From: JAIMBK01 sp040755975
GTDB taxonomy: Bacteria; Bacillota; Desulfotomaculia; Desulfotomaculales; Nap2-2B
Assembly (NCBI GenBank): GCA_040755975.1
Contig: JBFLZY010000010.1
Span: forward strand, 1-54,695
Length of the DNA: 54,695 bases
Direction: 5' to 3'
The notes below the pieces were generated by a model. That model saw nothing but the letters and a program-made list of their open reading frames with translations. It did not search any database and was not told the origin of the DNA. A program made the position numbers and the translations under genes. Shown piece by piece: positions 24,385 through 32,734 of the stretch (the first letter of the stretch is position 1; the number at the start of each line of letters is the position of its first letter).

Positions 24385-24741
24385 TTACCTCCCCTCGTCG
24401 TTAAGAAGAGTCAGCATATCCCCCGGCAGCGTCCCGGTGCGCCCGAGGGTTCCCGCCGGCAGCTCCACCACCTGGAAGGCTTCCGGCACCGGCCGGGGAA
24501 ACCGGTACGGTCGCAAATTGTCCAGGATCTTCAGCACCTTTCCCCTTTCGTCCAGGAAGGCCACGTCGATGTTAAAGCGCATGAAACAGGTATGTACGGC
24601 CCGGCACCTTTTTATGACCAGGGCCTCCTCCGCCGGCAAAAAAGGTTTCCCGATGAGCCCCGCAAGCCGCGTCCAAAAGCTGGTCGCCATCCGCACGCGG
24701 CGGGCGAGCACCGCCTTTTTGCTGAAATTAAAAAGAAGCAC
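24385..24741 (-). CDS. DUF192 family protein
   Basis: 118 aa. DUF192 core: RMATSFWTRLAGLIGKPFLP, the conserved VHTCFMRFNIDVAFLDERGK with its Cys/Phe pattern, and VVELPAGTLGRTGTLPGD. Function is unknown; members are often secreted or in tad loci of Gram-positive bacteria, as here. No signal peptide is visible in this copy. GTG start with GGGGGAGCG nearby. It sits between tadC and the HAMP sensor. Confidence 0.85.
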   Translation of the reverse strand: MLLFNFSKKAVLARRVRMATSFWTRLAGLIGKPFLPAEEALVIKRCRAVHTCFMRFNIDVAFLDERGKVLKILDNLRPYRFPRPVPEAFQVVELPAGTLGRTGTLPGDMLTLLNDEGR

Positions 24742-24750
24742 CGCTCCCCC

Positions 24751-25686
24751 TCACCTCGGAAAAACTTTGCTGATCTGCAGCACGGCCGGCCCCAGCAAAA
24801 CGAGGAAAACGGCCGGAAAGATGAAGAAGACCAGCGGGAAGAGCATCTTTACGGGGGCCTTCATCGCCTTTTCTTCGGCCCGCTGTCGCCTTTTCCGGCG
24901 GATGGCTTCCGCCTGCGCCCGCAGGACATTGCCGATGCTGATCCCCAGGCGGTCGGCAACGATGATTGCCCCGGCCAGGGAAGAAAATTCCTCCACCCCC
25001 AGCTTTTCGGCCAGATCCTTGAGCGCCTCCCGCCTCGGCTTCCCCATGTTGATCTCCTGCAGCAGGTGGAAAAACTCCTTCGCCAAAACGCCCTCCTTTT
25101 TTTCGGCCACCTTCAAAAGCGCCCCGTCAAACCCCAGCCCCGCCTCCACACAGACGGTGAGCAGGTCCAGCACGTCCGGAAGCTCCCTTCTGATTGCTTC
25201 CGCCCGCTCGCGGATTCTTAAGTTGAGGTAAAACTCCGGGAGGTGCCAGCCGGAAAACAGTCCCATCAGGAAAAAAAGGCATGTCTGCAGGGGGGCGAGA
25301 TGGGCGGCCTTCGCTAAAAAAAAGAAAAAGCAGGCAATTACCCCCGCCCAAAGGTATTTAAAGAGAGCATACTCGCCGGCGCCGAGCCCCCCCGGCCTCC
25401 CCGCCCTGATTAACTTTTCCTCCAGAGCGGCAGTTTTTTCGGCAGGGATGAATATCCCGGCCGCCCTTTTCAACCTTTCCCAAACCGGGCGGGCAACCCT
25501 TTGCCAAAAGGGGGCCTTTAATTCCTGTTCCCGCAAAGACAACGCGGGGGCGCCGCTCCCCAGCACTTCCACCATCCGGCGGGCAATGGTCAGGCGATCC
25601 GCAAAAAAAGAAACCAGGAGCGTGTAAACCAAAAACGTCACGCTTAAGGAAAGCGCCACCAGCAGGACGACGAGCAAGAAAAACAC
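24751..25686 (-). CDS. tadC: Tad pilus inner-membrane platform protein TadC
   Basis: 311 aa type II secretion F-domain protein. Membrane helices occur at the N-terminus (FLLVVLLVALSLSVTFLVYT), around residues 115-150, and at the C-terminus (MLFPLVFFIFPAVFLVLLGP). The T2SSF domain is marked by ELPDVLDLLTVCVEAGLGFD and VADRLGISIGNVLRAQAEAI. With TadB it makes the platform on which CpaF drives pilin assembly. GTG 25686 directly abuts a ribosome site; TTG 25677 is a better-spaced alternative. Follows tadB closely. Confidence 0.92.
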   Translation of the reverse strand: MFFLLVVLLVALSLSVTFLVYTLLVSFFADRLTIARRMVEVLGSGAPALSLREQELKAPFWQRVARPVWERLKRAAGIFIPAEKTAALEEKLIRAGRPGGLGAGEYALFKYLWAGVIACFFFFLAKAAHLAPLQTCLFFLMGLFSGWHLPEFYLNLRIRERAEAIRRELPDVLDLLTVCVEAGLGFDGALLKVAEKKEGVLAKEFFHLLQEINMGKPRREALKDLAEKLGVEEFSSLAGAIIVADRLGISIGNVLRAQAEAIRRKRRQRAEEKAMKAPVKMLFPLVFFIFPAVFLVLLGPAVLQISKVFPR

Positions 25687-25701
25687 CTTCCTTTTCGGAG
25701 T

Positions 25702-26661
25702 CTAAACTCTGATGTGCGTGATTCTCCTGATCAAAAACCACCCGAGAAGCTGGGCCAGGGCAGCGCAGGCCAGCATTAACCGGCCAACCGGGGTAGTAAA
25801 GAGGATGCCGGTATAGCCGGGGTTGATCGCCGTCATGACAACAAGCAAAAATACGGGCAGAAGACCGACGATTATCCCCGAAATGCGGCCCTGGGCGGTA
25901 AGGGTGCGGATTTCTCCCTGGATGCGCACCCTTTCCTGGATGGTCCGGGAGATTTTCTCCAGCACCTCGGCCAGGTTCCCCCCCACCTGCCGCTGGATGA
26001 GAACGGCGGTAACCACCAGGGAAAGGTCGTCGCTTTTCACCCGCCGGGCCAGGCCGGTCAACGCCTCTTCAACGGGGGTGCCCAGGCTCAACTCCCGAAA
26101 AGTCCGCCCGAATTCCCGGGAAACGGGCGGGGGCATTTCCCGCTGGACCACCTCGATGGCCTGCAGAAAGCTGAAACCCGCGCGCAAAGAGTTGGCCATG
26201 ACGAGAAGGGTGTCGGCAAGCTGGCCGTTAAAGCGGATGACGCGCCTCTTCGCCGCCAGCCTGACCACGATCCAGGGGATTGCCCCGGCAATCAACCCGG
26301 CCGGCAAAACCGGGGCCGGGCGGCCGGCCAGCACGCCCGCGAAGACGGCCCCCCCGGCGGCGCAGAAGAAGGTCAGGGCAATGAACTCTTCTCCCCTCAG
26401 AGGGAGATCTGCTTCGGTCAGCCACCTGTCGGCAGCCAGGCGGAAGACCCGGGGAGAGAACCGGCCTGCCTGCTTCAGCAACGATTTGCCCAGGCCCGTC
26501 TTGTGCTCTTCCCGGCCGGCTTCTTCCGTCGTTCCCCGGCCGGCCAGCTGTTCAAGCCTTTCCGCAAGAAACATTTTCCGGGCGGAAAAGAACCGGTGCA
26601 GCCCGATCAAGAACGTTACCCAGGTTAAAAAAGCAAAAACAACTATCCCCTGCAAACCCAA
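25702..26661 (-). CDS. tadB: Tad pilus inner-membrane platform protein TadB
   Basis: 319 aa paralogue of TadC. N-terminal helix (VVFAFLTWVTFLIGLH), central membrane pair (ALTFFCAAGGAVFAGVLAG and GLIAGAIPWIVV), the T2SSF domain with FNGQLADTLLVMANSLRAGF and IQRQVGGNLAEVLEKISRTI, and C-terminal helices IIVGLLPVFLLVVMTAI and LMLACAALAQLLGWFLI. TTG start with AAGAGGTGG 7-8 nt upstream. Lies between cpaF and tadC, the conserved order. Confidence 0.92.
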   Translation of the reverse strand: MGLQGIVVFAFLTWVTFLIGLHRFFSARKMFLAERLEQLAGRGTTEEAGREEHKTGLGKSLLKQAGRFSPRVFRLAADRWLTEADLPLRGEEFIALTFFCAAGGAVFAGVLAGRPAPVLPAGLIAGAIPWIVVRLAAKRRVIRFNGQLADTLLVMANSLRAGFSFLQAIEVVQREMPPPVSREFGRTFRELSLGTPVEEALTGLARRVKSDDLSLVVTAVLIQRQVGGNLAEVLEKISRTIQERVRIQGEIRTLTAQGRISGIIVGLLPVFLLVVMTAINPGYTGILFTTPVGRLMLACAALAQLLGWFLIRRITHIRV

Positions 26662-26676
26662 GGAAAGCCACCTCTT

Positions 26677-28053
26677 TTAGTGCAGCCAGAAAACGTCCGG
26701 AGGCAGTTCCAGGCCGCAGACCTCCAGGCGGTCCATGAATTTCGGCCTGATCCCGGTGGCCCGGAACCGGCCCAGGACCTTCCCGCTCTTGTCAACCCCC
26801 GTCTGCTCGAAAAGGAAGATGTCCTGAAGGACGATTACATCCCCTTCCATTCCCTGCACTTCGGTGATGTGCGTAACCTTTCTGCTTCCGTCCTTTAAGC
26901 GCGCCATGTGGACGATTACGTCCACGGCGGAGGAAATCTGTTCCCTGACGGCGCGCACGGGCAAATCCATCCCGGCCATTAATACCATCGTCTCCAGGCG
27001 CGAGAGAACGTCCCGGGGAGAATTGGCGTGTCCGGTGGTCAGGGAGCCGTCGTGCCCCGTATTCATGGCCTGCAGCATGTCCAGCGCCTCCTTGCCCCGC
27101 ACCTCACCGACAATGATGCGGTCCGGGCGCATCCGCAGGGCGTTGCGGACAAGGTCCCGGATGGTTATCTCCCCGCGCCCTTCGATGTTCGGCGGCCGGC
27201 TTTCCAGGGTAACCACGTGCTCCTGGCGCAGCTGCAACTCGGCCGCGTCTTCAATGGTGATGATCCGTTCGTCGGCGGGGATAAAGGAGGAGAGGATGTT
27301 CAGCATGCTGGTCTTGCCGCTCGCCGTGCCCCCGGAAACGATCATGTTCAAGCGGGCGCGCACGCACGCCTCCAGGAAGAAGATCATCTCCCGGGTGAGG
27401 GTGCCCAGCGCAAGCAGATCGTCCACCGTCAGCGGGTCCTGGAAAAATTTCCGGATGGTAACGGTGGGACCGTTTAAAGCGAGGGGAGGGATAATGGCAT
27501 TCACCCGGGAGCCGTCCGGCAGCCGCGCGTCTACCATCGGGGCGCTCTCGTCTATTCTCCTCCCCAAAGGGGCGACGATCTTTTCAATGACGTGCATCAC
27601 GTGCTGGTCGTCCCGGAAAGTGACGCCGGTCAGCTCCAGCCTGCCCCCCCGCTCAACGTATACCTGGTGCGGTCCGTTGACCATGATTTCTGTGACCTCC
27701 GGATCCTTGAGCAAAGGGGTGATGGGGCCGAAACCGAGCGCCTCGTCGATGATTTCGCCTGCGATGCGCTGGCGCTCAGCCCGGGAAATGTGCTGCCCGG
27801 ATTCGTCGATCAGCCTGCCCACCAGGTCGCCGATCCGCGCGGCCACCTGGTCGCGGCGCTCCCTTTTTTCCATCGGCAGTTCGGCCAGTTCGGCGATCAC
27901 TTTTTTATGAAGCTCCACTTTCAAAGCCTCAAAGGGGTCTTTTTTGGGCAAGGGAGGAGCCTGTTTTGGGGAAGGCAACCCTTCGTTTTTTCCCCGCCCG
28001 GCTTCCTGCGGCGGGGCAGCCTTCTTCTGTTCAAGTCGGAGAAAAAGCGACAT
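26677..28053 (-). CDS. cpaF: Tad pilus assembly ATPase CpaF/TadA
   Basis: 458 aa secretion NTPase of the TadA/VirB11 group that powers Flp pilus assembly. A Pro/Lys-rich disordered N-terminus (1-40) is followed by an N-terminal domain (VTEIMVNGPHQVYVERGGRL) and the ATPase core: Walker A SGGTASGKTS (240-249), the Asp box IITIEDAAELQL, Walker B MRPDRIIVGEVRGKEALDML and the His box GHDGSLTTGHAN. Full length. Follows cpaE. Confidence 0.96.
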   Translation of the reverse strand: MSLFLRLEQKKAAPPQEAGRGKNEGLPSPKQAPPLPKKDPFEALKVELHKKVIAELAELPMEKRERRDQVAARIGDLVGRLIDESGQHISRAERQRIAGEIIDEALGFGPITPLLKDPEVTEIMVNGPHQVYVERGGRLELTGVTFRDDQHVMHVIEKIVAPLGRRIDESAPMVDARLPDGSRVNAIIPPLALNGPTVTIRKFFQDPLTVDDLLALGTLTREMIFFLEACVRARLNMIVSGGTASGKTSMLNILSSFIPADERIITIEDAAELQLRQEHVVTLESRPPNIEGRGEITIRDLVRNALRMRPDRIIVGEVRGKEALDMLQAMNTGHDGSLTTGHANSPRDVLSRLETMVLMAGMDLPVRAVREQISSAVDVIVHMARLKDGSRKVTHITEVQGMEGDVIVLQDIFLFEQTGVDKSGKVLGRFRATGIRPKFMDRLEVCGLELPPDVFWLH

Positions 28054-28071
28054 CCTTCTTCACCCCCTATC

Positions 28072-29334
28072 CTATCTTACGGAAACGGGCCCGGCCGAGG
28101 CCCGAAAAAGCTTCCCCACCAGGGATCTGTTTTCCCGCGCCGGCGCAGGGGCCTGCTGCGGGGCTTCCCGGGGCGCTCCTTCTCCTGCACGGGCCAGGAG
28201 GGCGGCGAGATCAAACAGGCTCTTGCTCACTGCGCTGCCTGCTTCCGCAAGAACAAAGGGCATTCCCTTATTGACCGAGGAAAGAACAATTTTTTCTTCT
28301 GCCGGAACGACGTGCCACAGGGAACAATTCAGGCTTTTTTCCAGTTCCTTTGGCTTTAGCAGGTCCGGCCTGTTTTTATTTAAGACCATCCTCGCTTTCG
28401 GGCTCAAGCCCAGGCGCTCCAGGACGTCCGCGGCCAGGCGCGCGTGTTTCATGGCCAGGAGGTTCTGGGTGACCGGGATCAGGATGTCGTCGGAAATTTC
28501 CAGACCGGCAACGGTTACTTCGTTTAAAAAAGCCGGCGTGTCGACCAGAATGTAGTCGTAGTTCTTTTTCAAAGCCTGCAAAATCTCCCCCACCCGTTCC
28601 GCCGCCACGGCCTCCGCGTGATCGGGGCTGGCCGGCGAAAGCAAAACTTTTACGCCCGAGAAGTGGGGGGCCAGGTAGCTTTCCAGGAGGGAGGGGTCGC
28701 CGTAGTCGGACTCCTGAACCAGTTCCGCAATTGTTCCCCTGGTGTTTAAGTTGAGAAGCACCGCCGCGTCCCCGCCCGCCAGGTCAAGGTCCGCCAGAAC
28801 CACTTTTCGGCCCGTCTTCTGCACCAGCGCCACGGCCAGGTTGCAGGCCAGGGTTGTCCGCCCCACCCCGCCCTTGGTGCTGAAGAAGGTAATTATCCTG
28901 CCGGGCGGGCGCGGAAGCTGCAGGGTAGAGGCGGCGGGCCGGCCGGAAAAACTGATTTTTTTGTGAAAGCTGCTTGCCCTTCTGATTGTCTCGGCCAGTT
29001 CACTGCTGTTAAAAGGCTTGACAAGGTAGTCCCGGGCTCCCGCCGCCATGGCCTTGCGCAGGTACTCCTGCTCTCCCTGGATGGAAATAATGACCACGGC
29101 GACCTCGGGAAACTGCAAGGAAATCGTTTCCGCGGCCTGGATGCCGTCCATCCCGGGCATGTTGATGTCCATCAGGATGACGTCCGGTTTTAAGGCCTCG
29201 GTCAGCCGGACGGCTTCCTCGCCGTCCGCCGCCTCCCCGATGACATTGATGTCTTCTTCAAAATAGAGAAGCCTTTTAATGTCCTCCCGGGTGCCGGCGA
29301 TGTCGTCGGCAATGATCACCTTTATTGGATCCAT
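28072..29334 (-). CDS. cpaE: CpaE-like pilus localisation protein with receiver and MinD/ParA-like domains
   Basis: 420 aa. Residues 1-120 form a receiver-like domain that keeps the phospho-acceptor D56 (DVILMDINMPGMDG) and the lysine in YLVKPFNS, unlike many CpaE proteins whose receiver is degenerate. Residues ~147-400 form a MinD/ParA ATPase with deviant Walker A FSTKGGVGRTT and YDYILVDTPAFLNE. CpaE positions the Tad apparatus. A Pro/Ala-rich tail ends the protein. Start ATG 29334 rather than GTG 29343 because GGGAGGTGA is spaced 6 nt from the ATG. An intact receiver implies control by an unlinked histidine kinase, possibly the orphan DegS-like kinase upstream of the operon. Confidence 0.92.
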   Translation of the reverse strand: MDPIKVIIADDIAGTREDIKRLLYFEEDINVIGEAADGEEAVRLTEALKPDVILMDINMPGMDGIQAAETISLQFPEVAVVIISIQGEQEYLRKAMAAGARDYLVKPFNSSELAETIRRASSFHKKISFSGRPAASTLQLPRPPGRIITFFSTKGGVGRTTLACNLAVALVQKTGRKVVLADLDLAGGDAAVLLNLNTRGTIAELVQESDYGDPSLLESYLAPHFSGVKVLLSPASPDHAEAVAAERVGEILQALKKNYDYILVDTPAFLNEVTVAGLEISDDILIPVTQNLLAMKHARLAADVLERLGLSPKARMVLNKNRPDLLKPKELEKSLNCSLWHVVPAEEKIVLSSVNKGMPFVLAEAGSAVSKSLFDLAALLARAGEGAPREAPQQAPAPARENRSLVGKLFRASAGPVSVR

Positions 29335-29422
29335 TCTGCTCACCTCCCATAGACGGAGTAATCAGGTAATCCGGCGGAGCATGGCATTCTCCGCGCAATC
29401 ACTGAATATTTACTGGACGCTG

Positions 29423-30187
29423 TTACCGGACCAGGTGCTCGAGCCTGGTGGAGGGGAGCGCCACCTCGGCCGCATCCCCGGGCGCCCTTAAAAGAAGGCG
29501 TACGGAGCCCCTCTCGGCGGCCAGGATAAGGGTTTGTGCCTGCTGCGGGGTAACCTCCAGAGTAACCGTCTGGGTCTGGACGGACTTGTTGTTGTTTTTC
29601 GCCGGGTTCAAATCGGCCGACTGGTTGACGGCCAGGACGGTTACGTTCTGGATGAGCAGGGAGGCAACGGTGGCCTTGGCGTTTCCGGAAGGCACGTCCA
29701 CCGTACCCACCACATCCACCCTGTCCCCCGGCCGGAGCAGGCCGGCCACACCGGAAACGTCGTTCACGGCGATGGTGGTAGCCCTTTTCCCGCTGTTCAC
29801 AAGGAAGGCAAACCCCTGGGAAGGGTCTTTGCTCCCGGCAATTTTCGTCTTTAAAACCTGCTCGCCGGGATAGACGACCGTGTTGGCAAGCTGCCCCAAA
29901 ACTTCTTCCCGGCGGGCAATTGCCTGTTCGTGGATGTACTGCGCCGGCACTTCCTTTACCTCGATCATCTTTTCCGTAATCCGGGTTTGCGGGGAAATTT
30001 TTTCCCGGGCCACGACGACTGGCTTAAAATCGCCGGCACTCCGGTAAGCGGCCTGCAGCCCCCGCATGTAGGCATAAACCCCGTACGCCGCGACAAGGCC
30101 CGACAATACGGCCAAAATCAAAAAAAGATTTGCTTTTCCGCGCAAAACTGCGGCGACCCCCTTTCCCTTTAATGATACTGATTGCAC
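29423..30187 (-). CDS. cpaB: Flp pilus assembly protein CpaB/RcpC
   Basis: 254 aa. N-terminal membrane helix (FLILAVLSGLVAAYGVYAYM), then an SAF domain (PVVVAREKISPQTRITEKMI with VKEVPAQYIHE) and the RcpC/CpaB domain (GVAGLLRPGDRVDVVGTVDV ... TVTLEVTPQQAQTLILAAER). Extracytoplasmic pilus assembly factor. Preceded by a 145-nt gap that carries a multi-hairpin element (30196-30322). Confidence 0.92.
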   Translation of the reverse strand: MQSVSLKGKGVAAVLRGKANLFLILAVLSGLVAAYGVYAYMRGLQAAYRSAGDFKPVVVAREKISPQTRITEKMIEVKEVPAQYIHEQAIARREEVLGQLANTVVYPGEQVLKTKIAGSKDPSQGFAFLVNSGKRATTIAVNDVSGVAGLLRPGDRVDVVGTVDVPSGNAKATVASLLIQNVTVLAVNQSADLNPAKNNNKSVQTQTVTLEVTPQQAQTLILAAERGSVRLLLRAPGDAAEVALPSTRLEHLVR

Positions 30188-30195
30188 GTGGAGAT

Positions 30196-30322
30196 GATGC
30201 CGCGTCGGAACTTCCAGACGGTACGAAGCGAGCCGAGGTACCCTCTTGCGCGAAGCACCGGAGCAAGCGGGAACGGGGCCAAACCCCGAAGGTTAACTGA
30301 ATACTGCCACTGCGGCACCTTT
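30196..30322 (-). ncRNA. Multi-hairpin element between tadG and cpaB (candidate structured RNA)
   Basis: Reading the minus strand from tadG to cpaB, five consecutive hairpins can be drawn: TGCC-GCAGT-GGCA; CGGGG-TTTGG-CCCCG; CTTGC...GCAAG; GGTAC...GTACC; and CGTC(T)GG...CCGACG. The block is GC-rich, contains no gene and fits none of the riboswitch consensus patterns I know. It could be an intra-operon attenuator, mRNA-stability element or repeat-derived insertion. Confidence 0.4.
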
Positions 30323-30332
30323 TTAAAACCAG

Positions 30333-31268
30333 TCAGTTGATCAGCCTGACGGCGTAAAGGCCGTACGCCGCAGGCTGGGAAAAATCGGCCTGCCCGGCAA
30401 CCGTGGTGCAGATGAAATACCCGTGAATTTCGTCTTTTTCCGAATCCACCCGGTCGGCCAAAAAGGCCGCAAAGCCTGCCACCCTTACCTCACTCCGCCC
30501 GTGCAGCGGACCGTCGGGTTCGTAAACGGGGATGAGCAGGATTTTCGGGCAGCCGGGTTCAAAGTTGTCTATTGTGCAGTTCCTGGTGCACCGGGCCAGC
30601 CGCTGGTCTATCCCCCCGGTGGGGCCGGTCATGTTTCCCGGTTCGGTCTTCACCATATCGCCTACTGCTATCTCCCCGCCGTAGCCGTAAATCAGATTAT
30701 GGCGGTAGACGCAGGCCCCCGTGCCACCAAGGGCAAGGGCGCCGAAATTCCCGGGGAAAGCCGGGTCCCCGTACTTTAAGGTATACCTTTCGCCAAAGTG
30801 GAAGTCCTGTTTCGGTACCAGCAGGGGAGCAACCCCCCGGCATGCGGTGATCCCCGCCACGGCGGCAGAGGCGCCGGCCTGCACCGTCCCCGACTCAAAC
30901 CCGAACAGCCGGGCCAGGACAAAGTCCACCTTCTTTTCGGCGCTCACCCGGACCATCTTGCGCCCGTCCGAGCCGGTTTCCACAAAAACTTCCAGAGTGT
31001 CGGGATCGGCCCCGTTTTTGACCGCGTACTCCCCGGCCACGTGCTGTGCCGCCGCCTCCTCCCCGCTCCCCGCGGGGGAAAACTCTACTGCGCCGGCCAG
31101 CGCTGCGGCGTCCACGGCGTTGAGCAGTTGTTGCCTGGCCAAGATGTAAAGGCCGAAATCCGTTACCAGCGCGCCGAATCCCAGAAGGCTTAACATGGCC
31201 AGAGAAACCAGGACCAGCACCCCTCCCCTTTCATCCCGGGCGAGTTTTCCGAAAGCTTTTCTAAACAT
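30333..31268 (-). CDS. TadG-like pilus pseudopilin/assembly protein
   Basis: 311 aa. The N-terminal RDERGGVLVLVSLAMLSLLG, FGALVTDFGLYILARQQLLN and AVDAAALAGAVEF is the TadG-type Flp-like segment: a positive short leader, one membrane helix and the DAAALAGA motif. The rest is extracytoplasmic and has six or more cysteines (ACRGVAP, ACVYRH, ARCTRNCTIDNFEPGC), suggesting disulfides or metal binding. It lacks a visible von Willebrand A domain. Located between tadE and cpaB. Confidence 0.85.
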   Translation of the reverse strand: MFRKAFGKLARDERGGVLVLVSLAMLSLLGFGALVTDFGLYILARQQLLNAVDAAALAGAVEFSPAGSGEEAAAQHVAGEYAVKNGADPDTLEVFVETGSDGRKMVRVSAEKKVDFVLARLFGFESGTVQAGASAAVAGITACRGVAPLLVPKQDFHFGERYTLKYGDPAFPGNFGALALGGTGACVYRHNLIYGYGGEIAVGDMVKTEPGNMTGPTGGIDQRLARCTRNCTIDNFEPGCPKILLIPVYEPDGPLHGRSEVRVAGFAAFLADRVDSEKDEIHGYFICTTVAGQADFSQPAAYGLYAVRLIN

Positions 31269-31275
31269 GGGCGCT

Positions 31276-31665
31276 TCACTCCACTCTCATTGTGGTGGCT
31301 GCCCTTAAAGGAAAAGGATCGGGGAGCAGAGCGCTGATGAACGGGACGACCAGATCCAGGTCGTAAGTGACGGTAACGGTCAGCATATCTCCCCGCGTAT
31401 AACTTTCGGGGTCGAGGGAAAAAGCAAGGCCGTCCTCATCCAGCGTTGCGGCCGCGCTGAAAACTTTCTCGCGGACTTCCTCGTAAGGCTCTCCGACCAC
31501 GGCCGAGCGCGCCCCTTCGCGGCTGGCGCCGGTAATTACGAGATAGGCGTGAAAAATGCGCCCGAACTCGATAATTCCCCCCAAAACAAGCAGCAGCACC
31601 GGAAGCAGGAGGGCCAGTTCCACGAGGGCCTGGCCTTTTTCCTGCCGGACTGTTTCTCCCCTCAT
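31276..31665 (-). CDS. tadE: TadE-like pseudopilin
   Basis: 129 aa. The TadE signature RQEKGQALVELALLLPVLLL, VLGGIIEFGRIFHAYLVITG and ASREGARSAV is complete, with the prepilin-type G-x4-E site (GQALVE) for the peptidase encoded just upstream. The remaining ~75 residues form a small extracytoplasmic domain. Seven nt upstream of the TadG-like gene. Confidence 0.92.
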   Translation of the reverse strand: MRGETVRQEKGQALVELALLLPVLLLVLGGIIEFGRIFHAYLVITGASREGARSAVVGEPYEEVREKVFSAAATLDEDGLAFSLDPESYTRGDMLTVTVTYDLDLVVPFISALLPDPFPLRAATTMRVE

Positions 31666-31671
31666 TTTTCA

Positions 31672-32199
31672 TCACCCCAGCTTGCTTCCCAACAGGTAGG
31701 CCGCCAGGACGCCCGCCGAGATAGCCACGCCAAAAGGAAGGATCTCTCCCGGAGCGGCTTTCTCCAGGGTTGGAAAGGCATATGGTGCGGGCACCCGGGC
31801 AAGGCGAAAAACAACGGCGTAACCCAGCGCCCGCAGGAAGGAAAGCAGCCTCCCCCGCCTGATCAGCAAAAGGCAGGCCAACATTCCGCCCGCCAGCGCC
31901 GCCCCCAGAAAAACCGCCAGCGCAAACTGCGGCCCTTTGAGAAGCCCGATGACGGCCAGGAGCTTCACGTCCCCCGCCCCCATCTGGCGCAAAAGAAAAG
32001 GGATCAGGAGGAGGAACAGGCCGGTTGCCAGGCCGGCCAGCCCCTCCAGAAGTCCTTTTGGACCGTGAAAATACATGTGGAAGAAAATTCCGGCCAGAGC
32101 AAAGGGCAGCAGCACCACGTTGTAAATTTTTTTGGCGCGCAGGTCCGTGTAGGCGCAGATGGCCGTAAGAACAACAACGAGAAGGTCGAAAGAGGTCAT
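31672..32199 (-). CDS. cpaA: CpaA/TadV-type prepilin peptidase
   Basis: 175 aa aspartic peptidase of the type IV prepilin family without the methylase domain. The two catalytic aspartates are in AYTDLRAKKIYN and in MGAGDVKLLAVIG (the GxGD motif). Six hydrophobic helices can be seen. It cleaves the leader of Flp and TadE/TadG-like pseudopilins. Between flp and tadE. Confidence 0.94.
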   Translation of the reverse strand: MTSFDLLVVVLTAICAYTDLRAKKIYNVVLLPFALAGIFFHMYFHGPKGLLEGLAGLATGLFLLLIPFLLRQMGAGDVKLLAVIGLLKGPQFALAVFLGAALAGGMLACLLLIRRGRLLSFLRALGYAVVFRLARVPAPYAFPTLEKAAPGEILPFGVAISAGVLAAYLLGSKLG

Positions 32200-32242
32200 G
32201 ACAATTAAATTGCGTGTTTAATAAATCCCTTTTCTCTACCGT

Positions 32243-32446
32243 TTAAGGAGTACCGCCACCAGCGCCACCATCGCTCGCGGCAGTTTCGAGTGTGCCGGTA
32301 ATCTTCTCAAATATTGTGTCCAACCCCCCCGACAATCCGCCTAAAGCAGCCAACAACGCAATCGCCACCAGCGCCAGAATCAGCCCGTACTCGGCCATTC
32401 CCTGGCCGCTTTCCTCCCGCAGCAAACGAGCCCACAGGTTCCTCAT
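32243..32446 (-). CDS. flp: Flp-family type IVb pilin
   Basis: 67 aa. Leader MRNLWARLLREESGQ followed by the Flp motif GQGMAEYGLILALVAIALLA, with the G-x4-E-Y pattern expected for TadV cleavage and for pilus assembly. The short C-terminal tail is Gly/Ser/Thr-rich. ATG 32446 is chosen because AAAGGTGGTG precedes it; the open frame extends 20 codons upstream but with non-pilin sequence. First gene of the tad operon. Confidence 0.93.
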   Translation of the reverse strand: MRNLWARLLREESGQGMAEYGLILALVAIALLAALGGLSGGLDTIFEKITGTLETAASDGGAGGGTP

Positions 32447-32473
32447 GAAAAGACACCACCTTTCCTTTTTTCT

Positions 32474-32495
32474 TGTTATCTTACAGCGGATAACA
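32474..32495. promoter_or_regulatory. Operator-like inverted repeat upstream of flp
   Basis: TGTTATC, 8 nt, GATAACA: a perfect 7-bp dyad 28 nt before the flp start codon. It could bind a dimeric repressor or form an mRNA hairpin covering the leader. Confidence 0.5.
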
Positions 32496-32527
32496 TTTTT
32501 TTGCATCGAACCGGAGTCCTGTTTTCA

Positions 32528-32567
32528 ATAGTCCCAGGGACCAGAATTTTTTAAGGACTATAGTCCC
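32528..32567. repeat. Direct/inverted repeats upstream of flp (candidate regulator sites)
   Basis: ATAGTCCC occurs at 32528-32535 and again at 32560-32567, exactly 32 bp (three helical turns) apart. Each copy sits in a palindrome: GTCCCAGGGAC (32531-32541) and GGACTATAGTCC (32555-32566). Likely binding sites for a dimeric regulator of the tad operon. Confidence 0.55.
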
Positions 32568-32575
32568 GGCCGGCA

Positions 32576-32604
32576 AAAACAAAAAGGCGGGCAAAAAGCC
32601 CGCC
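32576..32604 (-). terminator. Rho-independent terminator after the DegS-like kinase gene
   Basis: On the minus strand GGCGGGC-TTTTT-GCCCGCC followed by TTTTTGTTTTT; seven GC pairs. Confidence 0.85.
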
Positions 32605-32734
32605 GGCCAAAAAGAAAAGCCGCTTTTTTAAACCTCTCCCGCCCAAACCTGGACCAGCCTGTTTTTAATCGCGTACAGCACCGCCTTGGGGAAAACAGCC
32701 GGCGCTCGACAACTGCCGCCGCATTTCGGGAATT

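Noticed and set aside
30196..30322. c-di-GMP or cobalamin riboswitch controlling cpaB
   Set aside because: The conserved core sequences of those classes are absent even though several stems are present.
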